Part shown: piece by piece, positions 10,501 through 18,922 of the stretch
Layout: the number at the start of each line of letters is the position of its first letter
Numbering within the stretch: the stretch's first letter is position 1
Assembly (NCBI GenBank): GCA_905178155.1
Contig: CAJINV010000010.1
Location: 997,837-1,029,780 of the forward strand
Length of the DNA: 31,944 bases
Origin: Amoebophrya sp. A120
Taxonomy: Eukaryota > Sar > Dinophyceae > Syndiniales > Amoebophryaceae
Direction of reading: 5' to 3'
Translations under genes and position numbers: made by a program
The notes under the pieces: generated by a model
Told to the model about the DNA's origin: nothing
Database searches by the model: none
What the model saw: the letters and a program-made list of their open reading frames with translations, nothing else

Positions 10501-12179
10501 AAAATGTCTGGGTCTGGAAGAATGCGCGATTAATATTTACATTGCTCGACTTCCGGGTTCTGGTAACGCATACCCCTGGCGACAGGTGACCTTGACAGGC
10601 GACCTCGACAGGCGACCTCGACAGGTGACCTCGACAGGTGACCTCAACAGGTGACCTCGACAGGTGACCTCGACAGGTGACCTCGACAGGTGACCTCGAC
10701 AGGGGACCTTGACAGGTGACCGCGACAGGTGACCGCGACAGGTGAACGCCCTGCCTTCCCCCACCAGTGCTTCGCGCACTAAGCCACTATGCGCGCGCCT
10801 GGTGTGAGGCGAGGGGCGGACGCTGTCCGCCCCGATGCCGAACACCCTTCCCCCACTAGTGCTTCGCGCACTGAGCCACCATGCGCGCGCCTGGTGTGAG
10901 GCGAGGGGCGGACGCTGTCCGCCCCGATGCCGAACACCCTTCCCCCACTAGCGCCACTAGGGACGGGCACAAGGCCCCAGCGTGGGGACCCTGTCCCCAC
11001 GCTCGGGTGGGCCTTGTTTGTCATGCAGCTTTTCCATGATCCATGAGGTCTGGAATGCAGGACCTAGCATGATAGATTCTGTGCGACCTCTCTCATGCCT
11101 ATCCTGCATGGGAAACTCCCGTCCGACTTGGTCAAAACTGGACGACTTTTGGTAATCATGCAACACAGATTTTTGCATGCTTCAGATTTAGCATGACAGG
11201 ATGCATTCTTCCAGACCCAGACACTTTTACATTTGATATGCATTTCCTAGTAACCAAACCCTCGGAGAAGCTCACGACAGACGTCGCCGAAGACTATGAC
11301 GAGTTGATATCGTAAGGAAAAATCCCCCCTCCCCATATTGAAAACAAGGTATGTCTCCGAAAATTTGTGTTGCTCATAAGAGGTCACAAACCACATTTGT
11401 CGCGCAAGAAGGCAAGGGCAAAAGCTTCCGCCATATTATGGAGGCGATTTGTCATGCTGATGGGCCTAAAGGGGGACCGGTTGCCATGCTGAGCAACTAG
11501 ACCCATACGTCCCCACCTAGCCTGAGGATCTGGAAGCAATGCCTCTCTGCAATACAAAGCTGATTTGTGTACACAGGTCCAGCTTCAGAAATTCCGTTTT
11601 GATCATATGGGGAGGGCGGATTTTTCCTTTCGATAGTTGATTGAGATCTTTCAAACCCTGCTGCGGCTCGAACCCGAAGAGAACGTATACGCCTGCTTTC
11701 CCCCGATTTTTCACCCAGAAGAAGGAGAGGGGGAGGAGTTTAATCACGCAGTGGCTGGGAGTGAAGAGTTTGATCAGCTCAATATCCTGATGAAAAACGT
11801 CCCCACCCCAGAGTGAAGATGGGAAATCTGCTACACAAATCAACCAGCTTTACTTGTTTGGCATGACAAGTTCTTTGTCCTCGTAGTGTAGCCCTGTTTA
11901 GCTAGTTCGGAAGCATCACAGATCTAGCATAGCATGCTGGTTCTAGCGTCACAAATCCCAAAGCACTAAGGGCTCCGCGTGAAATACTTTTTTGGCATGC
12001 TGAAAGAATTGCATGACAACTCTGGGCGGGTGGGGATGTTTTTACACGGGATACTCAACGGCATCCGAGGACATCAACCCACCTACCAAGATGAGGCGGC
12101 GGAGCAGATGAGGAGCTCGTACCACCTCACGAACCGGAGGTTTACCAACACGGCGACGAATATTTTACGGGGGTTTTGA
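1570..12179 (+). CDS. IFT54: IFT54 (TRAF3IP1)-like intraflagellar transport protein, 16 exons
   Basis: Exons inferred at 1570-1763, 1975-2012, 2345-2422, 2584-2679, 2838-2981, 3138-3202, 3537-3628, 3866-4391, 4707-4972, 8516-8776, 8933-9015, 9231-9683, 10134-10489, 11244-11307, 11641-11782 and 12059-12179. They sum to 2979 nt, 992 residues plus TGA, with no internal stop. Residues about 64-88 read KPRLTADRLKKPPFRFLFDF, the hallmark of the IFT54 N-terminal calponin-homology-like domain (family pattern PPLTEKLLxKPPFRYL). Residues about 150-165 (VVCGQEAEKTNLLLQ) match the family's AGxExxRTNELLQ segment. The middle is acidic, then Lys/Glu- and Gln-rich, as is usual for IFT54. The C-terminal third (helical, acidic patches) I do not recognise. 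In the family, IFT54 is an IFT-B subunit that binds tubulin and IFT20. Only the 2982-3137 intron is GT-AG; the other 14 are introners. Continuity across the 3.5-kb intron rests on frame and target-site duplication, not on transcripts. Confidence 0.8.
1764..1969. mobile_element. introner E1, family F/E, 206 bp
   Basis: Flanked by the perfect 5-bp duplication AAGCC (1759-1763 and 1970-1974). Inverted ends: GAGAAAAAAGTTTGTCACAG on the left, and the complement GTGATCGCGACGAACTTTTT near the right. Ends are TAT...ATA. Removal with one AAGCC joins the IFT54 hallmark motif in frame. Confidence 0.88.
2013..2339. mobile_element. introner E2, family C, 327 bp
   Basis: Duplication GTTCC at 2008-2012 and 2340-2344. 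The left end carries CCCCCCATCCCCATATTG, the right end ATATGGGGAGGGGGGATT. Splits the codons between PPF and RFLFDF of the IFT54 domain. Same orientation as the element at 11308. Confidence 0.92.
2423..2578. mobile_element. introner E3, family B, 156 bp
   Basis: Duplication ACCAG at 2418-2422 and 2579-2583. The left end TATGCATTGCAAATAGT mirrors the right end TACTTTTGCAATGCATA. The interior has TTGTCATGC motifs. Confidence 0.9.
2680..2832. mobile_element. introner E4, family B, 153 bp
   Basis: Duplication AGCGA at 2675-2679 and 2833-2837. Left end TATGCATTGCAAAAGTATCG; right end GCGATACTTTTGCACAGGATA. Only about 100 bp of exon separates it from the previous family B element. Confidence 0.92.
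2982..3137 (+). other. conventional GT-AG spliceosomal intron of the IFT54-like gene
   Basis: Starts GTATACTTGTAAG and ends CAATTTCAG. Joins GCA-G to AT-GAC in frame (Ala-Asp-Asp). It has no inverted ends, and the 5 nt flanking its two ends are not a duplication, so it is the ordinary intron type and a useful internal control for the introners. Confidence 0.75.
3203..3531. mobile_element. introner E5, diverged family A, 329 bp
   Basis: Left end TATCCACTGCAAAAAATAG and right end TACATATTTGCAATGCATA pair imperfectly. Flanking 5-mers AAGAG (3198-3202) and ACAAG (3532-3536) agree at three positions, so this is probably an old insertion. Removing the element plus 5 nt keeps the frame (Ser-Lys-Glu-Tyr-Glu). 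Confidence 0.7.
3629..3860. mobile_element. introner E6, family E, 232 bp
   Basis: Left end TATGATCCAAGAAAAAAACT; right end ACAGCTTTTTTCATGCATA. Duplication GATCA (3624-3628) versus GACCA (3861-3865), one mismatch that is silent in the codon it affects. Confidence 0.8.
4392..4701. mobile_element. introner E7, family G, 310 bp
   Basis: Duplication ATTCC at 4387-4391 and 4702-4706 (AATTCC if the shared A is counted). Very long inverted ends of about 57 bp: GTCAGGATTGAAATCGTCAG on the left, its complement ending CCTGACACTCCCATA on the right. Confidence 0.93.
5475..5602 (+). repeat. 21-bp tandem repeat, about six units, inside E8
   Basis: Units like GTCGCAAACTGAAGAAAAAA with small substitutions. 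Because the unit is 21 bp, one forward frame stays open and would read as a 7-residue Lys-rich repeat (KLKKK plus two). I treat it as a minisatellite, since it lies inside a spliced element. Confidence 0.75.
6140..6412. repeat. A/T-run hairpin with a central conserved core, copy 1
   Basis: The left arm is rich in TTTTTTTTGCCGTTTTCGCA and GCGTTTTGCAGC blocks; the right arm is the reverse complement with GCGAAAAAAAGCTGCAAAAC blocks. The loop contains AGCCAATGGCAGGCGAAC and CAACAATTGGCGGGAG, which recur in copy 2. Confidence 0.75.
6447..7125. repeat. large palindrome centred near 6705
   Basis: The left arm (GCGCGCCTGTTCCACGTCGC, then a TTCCGC-box region, then TCTCCGGCAAAGTCGAAA) reappears as its reverse complement on the right (TTCGACTTTGCCGGAGATC ... 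AACAGGCGCGCGCTGC). Arms of about 170-200 bp flank the CTTAGG array. Confidence 0.75.
6610..6930. repeat. CTTAGG tandem array that switches strand at its centre
   Basis: CCTAAGTGAAA-type units on the left turn into CACTTAGGTTT units (11 bp) on the right, about 20 copies in total. Isolated CCTAAGT and ACTTAGG copies also mark the two ends of the giant element (near 5000-5050 and 8455-8480). Confidence 0.85.
7490..7735. repeat. A/T-run hairpin with a central conserved core, copy 2
   Basis: Same plan as 6140-6412: T-run arm, then AGCCAATGGCAGGCGAAC and CAACAATTGGCGGGAG in the loop, then an A-run arm with GCTGCAAAACGCGAAAAA. It suggests duplication of a fold-back unit within the giant element. 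Confidence 0.75.
7740..8165. repeat. nested inverted repeats around GGCAGCC/CTCCCGC boxes
   Basis: GGGCAGCCATTTTGTTCTTT followed by CTCCCGC pairs with the upstream GGGGGAAAGAACAAAATGGC; the related GGGCAGCCGGTTTGTTCTCT lies at about 7910. Several such boxes alternate in orientation. No open gene is supported. Confidence 0.6.
8777..8927. mobile_element. introner E9, family B, 151 bp
   Basis: Duplication GAGCT at 8772-8776 and 8928-8932 (AGAGCT with the shared A). Left end TATGCACTGCAAGAGCATCG, right end CGATACTTTTGCACAGGATA. Confidence 0.92.
9016..9225. mobile_element. introner E10, family E, 210 bp
   Basis: Left end TATCGCAAGAAAAAACTGTT, right end AACACTTTTTTCGTGGGATA. Flanks GGATC (9011-9015) and GGACC (9226-9230), one mismatch that is silent. 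Close sequence relative of the element at 22083. Confidence 0.88.
9684..10128. mobile_element. introner E11, family A with a 152-bp passenger, 445 bp
   Basis: Duplication GCCGG at 9679-9683 and 10129-10133. Ends TATCAAATGCGAATATGTCT and ACAAATATTTGCATTTGATA. About 180 bp longer than most family A copies because of a unique stretch (9923-10074) bracketed by a direct repeat of about 19 bp (CATGACAGGTCTTGCATTC at 9904-9922 and 10075-10093). Confidence 0.9.
10581..10744. repeat. 13-bp tandem repeat inside E12
   Basis: About 12.5 units of GACAGGTGACCTC with scattered C/T and C/G changes. GGTGACC within the unit is palindromic. No spacers, so it is a minisatellite. Confidence 0.93.
10756..10950. 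repeat. 92-bp tandem duplication inside E12
   Basis: Two nearly identical 92-bp copies starting TTCCCCCACCAGTGCTTCGC (10756) and TTCCCCCACTAGTGCTTCGC (10848), with a third truncated start at 10940. Each holds the inverted pair GGCGGACGCTGTCCGCC. Confidence 0.92.
11308..11635. mobile_element. introner E13, family C, 328 bp
   Basis: Duplication GTTGA at 11303-11307 and 11636-11640. Left end has ATCCCCCCTCCCCATATTG, right end CATATGGGGAGGGCGGATTT. The interior is the reverse complement of the family C copy at 24615. Confidence 0.92.
11783..12053. mobile_element. introner E14, family D, 271 bp
   Basis: Duplication CTCAA at 11778-11782 and 12054-12058. Left end TATCCTGATGAAAAACGTCC, right end GATGTTTTTACACGGGATA. 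Very similar to the copy at 18277, same orientation. Confidence 0.92.
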
Positions 12180-13931
12180 CAGAAGATCGGATGTTGCTGT
12201 AGATATCGACAAATCTCCAAAGCTTCTAAACCGTGTGGTAGCTCCTGCGCGCAGCTCGCGGTCTTTGCTCTCTCGCTCTGCCGTTTTTGTGAAACCTAAG
12301 TAGAGAAGGCAATAAAGGGCTCGCCTTTCTTGTGCGGTAGTCTCTTACCACCTGACGCTGTAACCACCGTCGTGGTGTTTTGAGCTAGCAGAGGGGAATA
12401 ATGTGTGAAAGATGAAGTGGCGGAGGCTGTCGTTGATGTCGAAATGTATAGCGATTTTTAGTGCAAAAAATCGGTCCAAGTTGTAGGGGCACCTTCACGG
12501 TCTTCACGATCTGTGCATGCTGCGCAGGAAGAACAGGCTTGGTGTGGATAAGTAAAAAAATTGATTATTTGCAGGAGCTTATTATTTCTGATTCTGTGCG
12601 CCTCGGGAAGAAAAGAGGATGATGTTCTACTTCTACATGCAGGTGCACAGCAGCTATGCGCCCGCCAACACATCAGGATTTAGCTACCACCGAGAGCTGT
12701 GGATGATCCTCTTATTTTCCCTAACGGAGCTTTCCATCTTGAATCATCCTGGAATAAATTATGCACAGGCTCATATTTTTACTTAAACTTATCAGCAAGT
12801 GCATGGATAGTGATGGGTTTGTTGAAGCAGATCAAGATCATGCTATGCTCGTCCGAAGATTCTGAAAAAATGCCACTCTACTTTTGGAAGATAAAAAGTA
12901 CTACTTGCGGCGGGGGTCTACTTTGATACCGTCCTTGTTCTGCTCTTTTTGGACAGAAATTCTGGTGTTCTGCGCCAGAAATGCTTGTAATGGAGAATAG
13001 GAAAAGAATGGCGCTGCTTCGTGTGTATCACCAGTCAGTGGAGGAGAGGATGATAATGATGATGATGATGATCTTGCTCTGATCTGCGAGAACGGAAGAT
13101 GTCACTAGTCAAATGATCTGAAGAAGAATAACGTTTTGTCTTCTTCTTGCAGCGGGCTGTAATAGGTATTCGTATTTCTGTTTGCGGTCCTGATTCAGCT
13201 GTGACTCCTTGATCGTATATGTGAACTCGAGGAGGTGGAAGTGGAACACACCATGGTCCTGTAGTTTATAAAGGGCTAAGTACAATTTCAACTTCTACCA
13301 CTTCCTCCGTAGATCAGCTTCACTGCGTTTTTCGATTTTGACTTGTTGACCCACACAGTGCGCCGGGTCCGTCGTCACTGAGGATTTATCATCTGCAGCG
13401 TCGTGATTCTTGCGAAAAATGTGATGTGAACCAGCAGTTTTGGCGGCGCAGAGGTCGGTATTTGGATTCAACGATCTATCATGGTCACGGTACACGCTCA
13501 CGCATAGGTAGATGTACTGAGATCAGGTTCCACCTTTATTTGGCAGAAGTTCTTTTTACTCCTGGGCGCTTTCCTCGAATAAGATTTTGTATATTTTACA
13601 GGAATTATAGTTATTTCATTTTTTAGTTGTGGTGTCTTGCGTTCGCTACGACAAACGGCTCTGTCGTAACTGTGGACTGGTGGGTTTTTTCACGAAATTC
13701 TTGTCTACCAAGTTTGGTGATCATTTCCTACCGTCTGTCAATAACATTCATCGTAGAGTACATGTAAAAGGTGAGGCGTTGTTTTTTTTTCATAAGTATT
13801 TGTTACAGAATTTTCACGTATATAATTTTCTCTACTCTTTATATCTTGAGTGCTGCAGACCTGTCCTTGTCCACTCGGAGGATCTCCCCCGGGGGCACAC
13901 GAAAGTTTCTGTTTTATCGAAACAACTTGGC
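12180..13931. other. intergenic region, 1.75 kb
   Basis: Between the IFT54-like stop and the caspase-like start. It holds a short GAT microsatellite (about 13049-13073) and one isolated CCTAAGT box near 12294. Short frames on both strands lack support. 13629-13931 is open in the caspase-like frame but has no ATG before 13932, so it is probably 5' leader. I see no introner signatures. Confidence 0.6.
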
Positions 13932-16900
13932 ATGATCATGAAGACCCAGATGAAGATGTTGCCTCGACTTTCTTCGCAAAAGAAGCGCAAAAAAGCGGTC
14001 CACTTCGCAGGAACTATGGCGGCCTTTTTTCTGAACGGCTTCACGATCTTTATTTTCCCTGTAGTGGACGATTTGTTTTCGTTTTCCTTTTCATCTTCTT
14101 CCCAGTCTTACTACAGCCTGCAACCTGTGCACGCCGCTGGTGTGATTACTGGCTTAAATGCTGCGGATGAAGGAGGTTCCTCTTCAGCCTCACGACCGGA
14201 CAAGCAAAACAAAGCAGGAGATCAGACCAGCAGTCCTGCACGCGGATCGTCGTCGTCGTCGAAGAAACTACCTGGAAGTATTTTTACACGGCCGTCGAAA
14301 GGAAGAACTACAATTACAGAGAGCCGACATGATGCTGATAAAAAGCTGCGGAAGAAACAGAAAGCAGCCAGCTCCAGCACTACTAGTAGTGCCACTTCGA
14401 AGAGGACGACGAGTACTTGTACTGCATTTTCAACAACACCAGCTGGAAACAAAATATTGAAAAACTATAACCAAACTTTCCGGTCTGCCCTCTGCGTGGC
14501 CTCGTTGCAGACGCCCTACCAAAACGCCCGGTGGGACAGGCGACCACTGGGGGGTCTCAACCTACGCATTGCAAAAGTACCGTACTAGTAGTAGTTGCAA
14601 TACAAATTCGCTCAACATGACAAATGGAATTTGTAAATGCGGATTTGCCTTGGGAACCAGATTTGTAATGCATGAATGCGATTACTACGAGTGCCTACGA
14701 TACTTTTGCACAGGATACAACCGCTGCGGCCACGATGCGAAGCTGATGTCGCTGCTGTTTATATTGAGAGGAAAAATCCCCTCTGCCCATATCGAGAAGG
14801 CATGCTTCCGAAAATTTGTGTTGCTGATTTGAGACCACAACTCACGGCTGTCTTGCAAGAAGACAAATGCAGAGGCTTCCCTGCCATTATGGGAGCGGTT
14901 TGGCATGCCGTTGGGCCTAGAGGACAGCCGTTTGAAATGCTAAGCAACTAGACCAAAATATCCCTCTCTAGGCTGCGGATCTGGCTGCGATGCCGTATTG
15001 CAAGACAGCGCGCATTTGTGTACGCAAATCCTGCATCACAGATTTCCCATTTGGTATGGGGTGGGGGGATTTTTCCTTTTGATAGTTTAAGGAAAAGAAG
15101 TTCCAGGCGGTGAAAAAGGTCGTGGGCTACGCGCAAACCAAGAAAATGTTTGTGAAAAGAGTGAAGTCACGGCCTGCGTTGCGAAGAGAAGACGCACTGA
15201 TGAAGATGATGAGATGGCTCAAAGCAGGTATAAGTACGTATAGCATTTTATGGTGGCGTCAACGACGCTTTTTTCAAGTATGCTGGAAATTTTGATATGC
15301 ATTTTTTTTCGCATGACGATTGGGGTTCCGAGCACTTGGGCGACACTCGAAGACATCGCGCCCCGTTCCCACAGGGCCTGTGTCTATCAGCTTGGAGGCT
15401 GGCCACGTCAAGCTCCTCCGGGACCCACTTCGTGGAGGGCCCGCCGCGTGGCATTCGCTGTTGGCGAGGCGCCACGGCGTCCCGAAATGCACCAAGGGGC
15501 GCGCCCCTATGTGTTGGTGATGCGCATGCCCCGCCGCGCGGGCACACTTCGAGCAAATAGAGGCCTTGCACAGGTTGGGCAAACCTCGACGATGCCGCGC
15601 AACATTGGGCCGCGTTTTTGGTTTCCCATCGATTCGGCGCGCCCGCGTCCATGGCGAAGGCTTTGCGGATGTGCCCTCCCTGTGCGCGAGCGCATAGACA
15701 TAGTCGGTGGGCCCGCAGCCAATCGCGAGCGCGGCGCCTGTGCGAGTTCAGTCACCGCGGCGCCGCCCGCCCGCCGGGCCGCCGAGCAGAAATGGCGGCG
15801 AGGCCTCCCCGCGGCTTGCCGCTGGCACCGCGGGGAGGAAAAAGGCCAGTGAATGCACTACCAGGAAAGCGTCGGCGGCAAGCCCCGGGGGGTGCCTCCG
15901 GAAGGGGTGAAAAGATGCCCCCCAAAAGAACGCGAAACCCCAGCGAATGATGCCCCTCAAAGAGGCCCCCAAACGTCCCGGAGTAATTGCCCGACGCCGG
16001 GCAGAGAATTCTCCGGAAATTGCGCCGAAGGACCTCTGCCTGTGCTTGGGGTGCCTCGGAAATAAAAGGCAGCAACGCTGAAACGGGCCGCGCCCCAGGT
16101 GGTTTCGCTGGAAGGCGGAAAGACCTAAACCCGGCGGGGGACTGGCGCCTGTCAAGGGGGCGCGCACAGATTAGCGAGAGCAAAATGTTGGTGGTGTAGG
16201 GTCCGCGCGCTTTGGCGGGCCAGGGTTTCCGGCCGTGTCCGGAAAAGCTGGCCCACGTCCGGCTTTTTCTTCCAAGGTGCATTTTTTGGCATTATTTTCG
16301 CCCACTGTGCCCAATGTCTTCGCCGCTGGTATGTCGGCAGGGGTTTCCATAAACAGAGGAGAGACGGGGGGCCAACGAGGAAAGCTTGGGCGGATGTCGG
16401 GAGGCGCCCTCCCTCCCCGTAATGATCTCAGACAATGCGCGCGGGCCAACACGGCGGGCCTGTTCATGGGCGTCTAGCTTGGCTCCCCCTCATTGGGCCT
16501 GCGCAATCAAGTGCGCGGCCCGCTTCTGCAGTTTCATTGCCCGAATGCGCACGGGCGGAAGGGCGGCGCATTTGCAAAAAATACGCATACAAAAATTCTC
16601 AGCATACTTGAAAAAAGCGTCGCTGACCGGGCCATACATTTTTATCCTCCAGCTGAGGAAGCAGTTGCTTCCGAGGTGTTATTTTTTTCTTGCTTGAGAA
16701 GTGCTGTGCTTTTTCTGTACCTAAAAAAGTTATTACGCCTCGACACAAGAACATCAATCTCAATCTGAATAGTTCGGTAGTTGTTCCAGCAAATACTATA
16801 AAGAACATTAGGTGCGAAGCGGAAGAAGGCACTTTTCGTCCTTTACATGTCGGGCCACGGGTATGGGAGTTCCAGGATTGAAATCGGCAAAGTTGAAATA

Positions 16901-18922
16901 GTTTGCCATGCATAAAACAGATACCAGCTGGGGTCTAGTTTCTAAGTGGTGCATGACAAATTTGGGTAGAGCCGAAATCCAGTTTGTCATGCTGTTTGGG
17001 TAAGGGATGCGCCTTGTGTCATGCTACTTTAGCAGCTCTTTTATTTTTACCCCTCAACAGGCTTCCAATCTGCATCCCTTGCGTCCTCTGCAATAGAGGC
17101 AATGTTTGCGTTGCATTTTATGCATCACAACTTTGACGATTTCAATCCTGACGCTTCCATAACGGGTTCGCTGCCTCGGAATGCTACCACCAGCCGCACC
17201 TATATGCTGTGCAAAAGTATCGGACTCGTAGTAATTGCGTTTATGCATTACAAATTTCTTTCTCAAGGCAAACCAGCATTACAAATCCAATTTGTAATGC
17301 TGGGCTAATTTGTAATGCAACTTATACTAGTAGTAGTACCAGTACGATGCTTTTGCATTGCATAACCTAAAAGGTGCGGTGATGTTCGCGCCAGACGACC
17401 GGCGCAAGAAGACCTACGCAAATGCATCCTTTCTGACCTTCGAGGACATTTACGAGATTTGGACGCTCGCGCAGGATATCAACTGCAAAAGTGTCTGGGT
17501 CTAGAAGAATGCATGTTTGTCATGCTTGTCTGGTATGACTCTTAAATCTGTCATGCATGTTACCCAAGAGCAAGAGCTCCATGTTCATTTTTCTGTGATG
17601 CAGAGTCGCAGTTTGTCATGCAGAATAGGCAACACCTAGAAGCTCAGAAACTTGTCATGCTGAGCCAGCACTTGCGGCCTCATCATGAGACGCCACCCAG
17701 CGTCACAAGCTTCCAGACCCAGACATTTTTACATTTGATACAGGAAACGTTTTTTTTGACGGAGACGCAGAAGAAAAACCACAAGCTTCTCGTAATCGCG
17801 GATGCGTGTTACTCCGGGAAACTAGTCGCACAACTGAAAAAGTTGCCCGCGGCTAAGCAGCAGAAGCTGAATGTCGCCATTCAGTCGGCCGGTGACGCGC
17901 GACAGCGCGCGTGGGAAAGTGGGCGGAAGCACCGCGGATTTTTCTTTCACAACGGGGAACTTACCAGCTACTTGGTGGCTCGGAACTTCTTGACGAAAGG
18001 GCGGAATAAATGGAAGAACGGGACGAAAACGCGCAGTGAAAACCAGAACACTTTTCTGAAAAGGCAGAAACAGAAAATGAAGCAAAGGTCCGGCTGTAAG
18101 CGAGGCGGGGGACGAAGTGCTTCTACAACCTCCTCAGGGATGAATAAGAAAAGCAAGAAGGCGACGGAGCGTTGTAACAGGAAAAAAGTGAACATGGTGC
18201 AGGGCAGAAGAGGCATTGTCCGCTGGTCGAGCGTGAATGCGCGCGGGCAGTTCCCCGATTACTACGCCACCTGGAATATCCTGATTAAAAACGTCCCCAC
18301 ACCAGAGTTAAGATGGGAAATCTGCTAGACAAATCAACAAGCCTTGTTGGTTTGGCATGGCAAGTTTGTCCTCGTAGTGTAATCCTGTGTATCACAGATC
18401 TAGCGCGGCATGCTGATTCTCGCATCACAAATTCCAAAACACGAACAGAGAATTGCTTCTCATAGGGCTCCGCATGAGAAACTTTACTTTTTTGGCATGC
18501 AGAATTGCATGACAACTATGGGGTCGGGACGTTTTTACACGGGATATGGAATCGAGAGTCGACGAAAGAAGGCCCGATCACCGATTTCGAAGAGTACCTC
18601 CCGGGTATCGAAGAAAAAAACTGTGTTGGTCTCTATATTGGAAAAACGCGACCTGTCATGCCAAATCTGTAACATCTCACTGAGGCTACTTAGATTCATT
18701 TTCATCCGTGCCTTCTTCACGTAGGAGTAGCGTTTCCTGACAGCTTTTGTTAATGTCATGCAGCGCAAGAAATTTGTCATGCGGCCAGCGCCAGCCTGAG
18801 CGGCAGCCTGAGCGGCAGCCTGAGCGCCAGCCCAAAAAAGTTGCGAGCTAGCAGAGTTTTTTTCTCGGATTCCGAGAGGACTACAGTTGATCCGCCGGAA
18901 GCGGGGAAATTATGTGGGATAG
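13932..18922 (+). CDS. caspase-like (peptidase C14) protein with a hydrophobic N-terminus
   Basis: Exons inferred: 13932-14562, 14723-14761, 15090-15227, 16812-16861, 17167-17202, 17370-17476, 17746-18276, 18552-18605 and 18877-18922. Starting at 14016 (ATG with A at -3 and G at +4, alternative start) the product is 515 residues; from 13932 it is 543. Numbered from 14016: a hydrophobic segment at about 3-16 (possible signal anchor), a long Ser/Thr/Lys-rich linker to about 150, then a caspase fold. This has the GG..HDAKLMSLLF helix, LFVLYMSGHG with the catalytic His (about 257), and HKLLVIADACYSG with the catalytic Cys (about 327). A GFFFHNGELTSYL segment resembles the family's later G-F-hydrophobic motif. 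A very basic Lys/Arg-rich insert follows (about 400-460). Families with this dyad are cysteine proteases (metacaspases and relatives) involved in cell death or stress; substrate is unknown. Seven introners and one GT-AG intron interrupt it. Confidence 0.8.
14563..14717. mobile_element. introner E15, family B, 155 bp
   Basis: Duplication CAACC at 14558-14562 and 14718-14722. Starts TACGCATTGCAAAAGTACCG (TAC instead of TAT) and ends GATACTTTTGCACAGGATA. Confidence 0.9.
14762..15084. mobile_element. introner E16, family C, 323 bp
   Basis: Duplication GTTTA at 14757-14761 and 15085-15089. Left end has ATCCCCTCTGCCCATATCG, right end GGTATGGGGTGGGGGGATT. Only 39 nt of exon separate it from E15. 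Confidence 0.9.
15228..16811 (+). other. conventional GT-AG intron enlarged by a nested element
   Basis: GTATAAGTACG at the 5' end, ACATTAG at the 3' end, joining GCA-G to GT-GCG in frame just before the catalytic His exon. Without the nested element at 15249-16636 and one CATTT copy it would be about 190 bp. Confidence 0.75.
15249..16636. mobile_element. large introner-type element E17 nested in a GT-AG intron, 1388 bp
   Basis: Perfect duplication CATTT at 15244-15248 and 16637-16641. Ends TATGGTGGCGTCAACGACGC and complementary GCGTCGCTGACCGGGCCATA, with inverted repeat continuing through CTTTTTTCAAGTATGCTG. The interior (about 15320-16560) is GC-rich with no codon-level sign of a gene on either strand; overlapping frames there look like composition artefacts. 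No transposase seen. Confidence 0.88.
16862..17161. mobile_element. introner E18, family G, 300 bp
   Basis: Duplication ACGGG at 16857-16861 and 17162-17166. Long ends: CCAGGATTGAAATCGGCAAA on the left, GATTTCAATCCTGACGCTTC on the right. Inserted directly after the catalytic SGHG codons. Its interior runs opposite to the family G copy at 4392. Confidence 0.93.
17203..17364. mobile_element. introner E19, family B, 162 bp
   Basis: Duplication ACCTA at 17198-17202 and 17365-17369. Left end TATGCTGTGCAAAAGTATCG, right end ACGATGCTTTTGCATTGCATA. Confidence 0.92.
17477..17740. mobile_element. introner E20, family A, 264 bp
   Basis: Duplication CAGGA at 17472-17476 and 17741-17745. Ends TATCAACTGCAAAAGTGTCT and AGACATTTTTACATTTGATA. 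Interior nearly identical in plan to the copy at 20344. Confidence 0.93.
18277..18546. mobile_element. introner E21, family D, 270 bp
   Basis: Duplication TGGAA at 18272-18276 and 18547-18551. Ends TATCCTGATTAAAAACGTCC and GGACGTTTTTACACGGGATA. Confidence 0.93.
18606..18871. mobile_element. introner E22, family E, 266 bp, with a 15-bp tandem repeat
   Basis: Left end TATCGAAGAAAAAAACTGTG, right end GCAGAGTTTTTTTCTCGGATT. Flanks CCGGG (18601-18605) and CCGAG (18872-18876), one mismatch. Contains about three copies of CAGCCTGAGCGGCAG at 18785-18834. The rule (element plus 5 nt removed) leads to a short last exon with TAG at 18920-18922. Confidence 0.78.

Larger units (their letters stand above)
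10490..11238. mobile_element. introner E12, family A in reverse orientation with minisatellite cargo, 749 bp
   Basis: Duplication TGCAT at 10485-10489 and 11239-11243. Family A ends at both sides. The right-hand 200 bp (about 11014-11215) is the reverse complement of the interior of the elements at 21360 and 9684, so this copy is inverted relative to them yet still sits as an intron in frame. The left two thirds are cargo: a 13-bp array and a 92-bp duplication. Confidence 0.9.

Noticed and set aside
10581-10744. CRISPR array
   Set aside because: The 13-bp units are directly adjacent with no spacers, in a eukaryotic intron; a minisatellite.
13109-13501. Minus-strand frames resembling coding sequence between genes 1 and 2
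   Set aside because: The two frames are in line but separated by a stop, have no ATG and no recognisable motif.
15250-16282. Long GC-rich frames on both strands as possible transposase or cargo genes
   Set aside because: No motif, no catalytic residues, many equally long overlapping frames; best explained by GC-rich composition with few stops.
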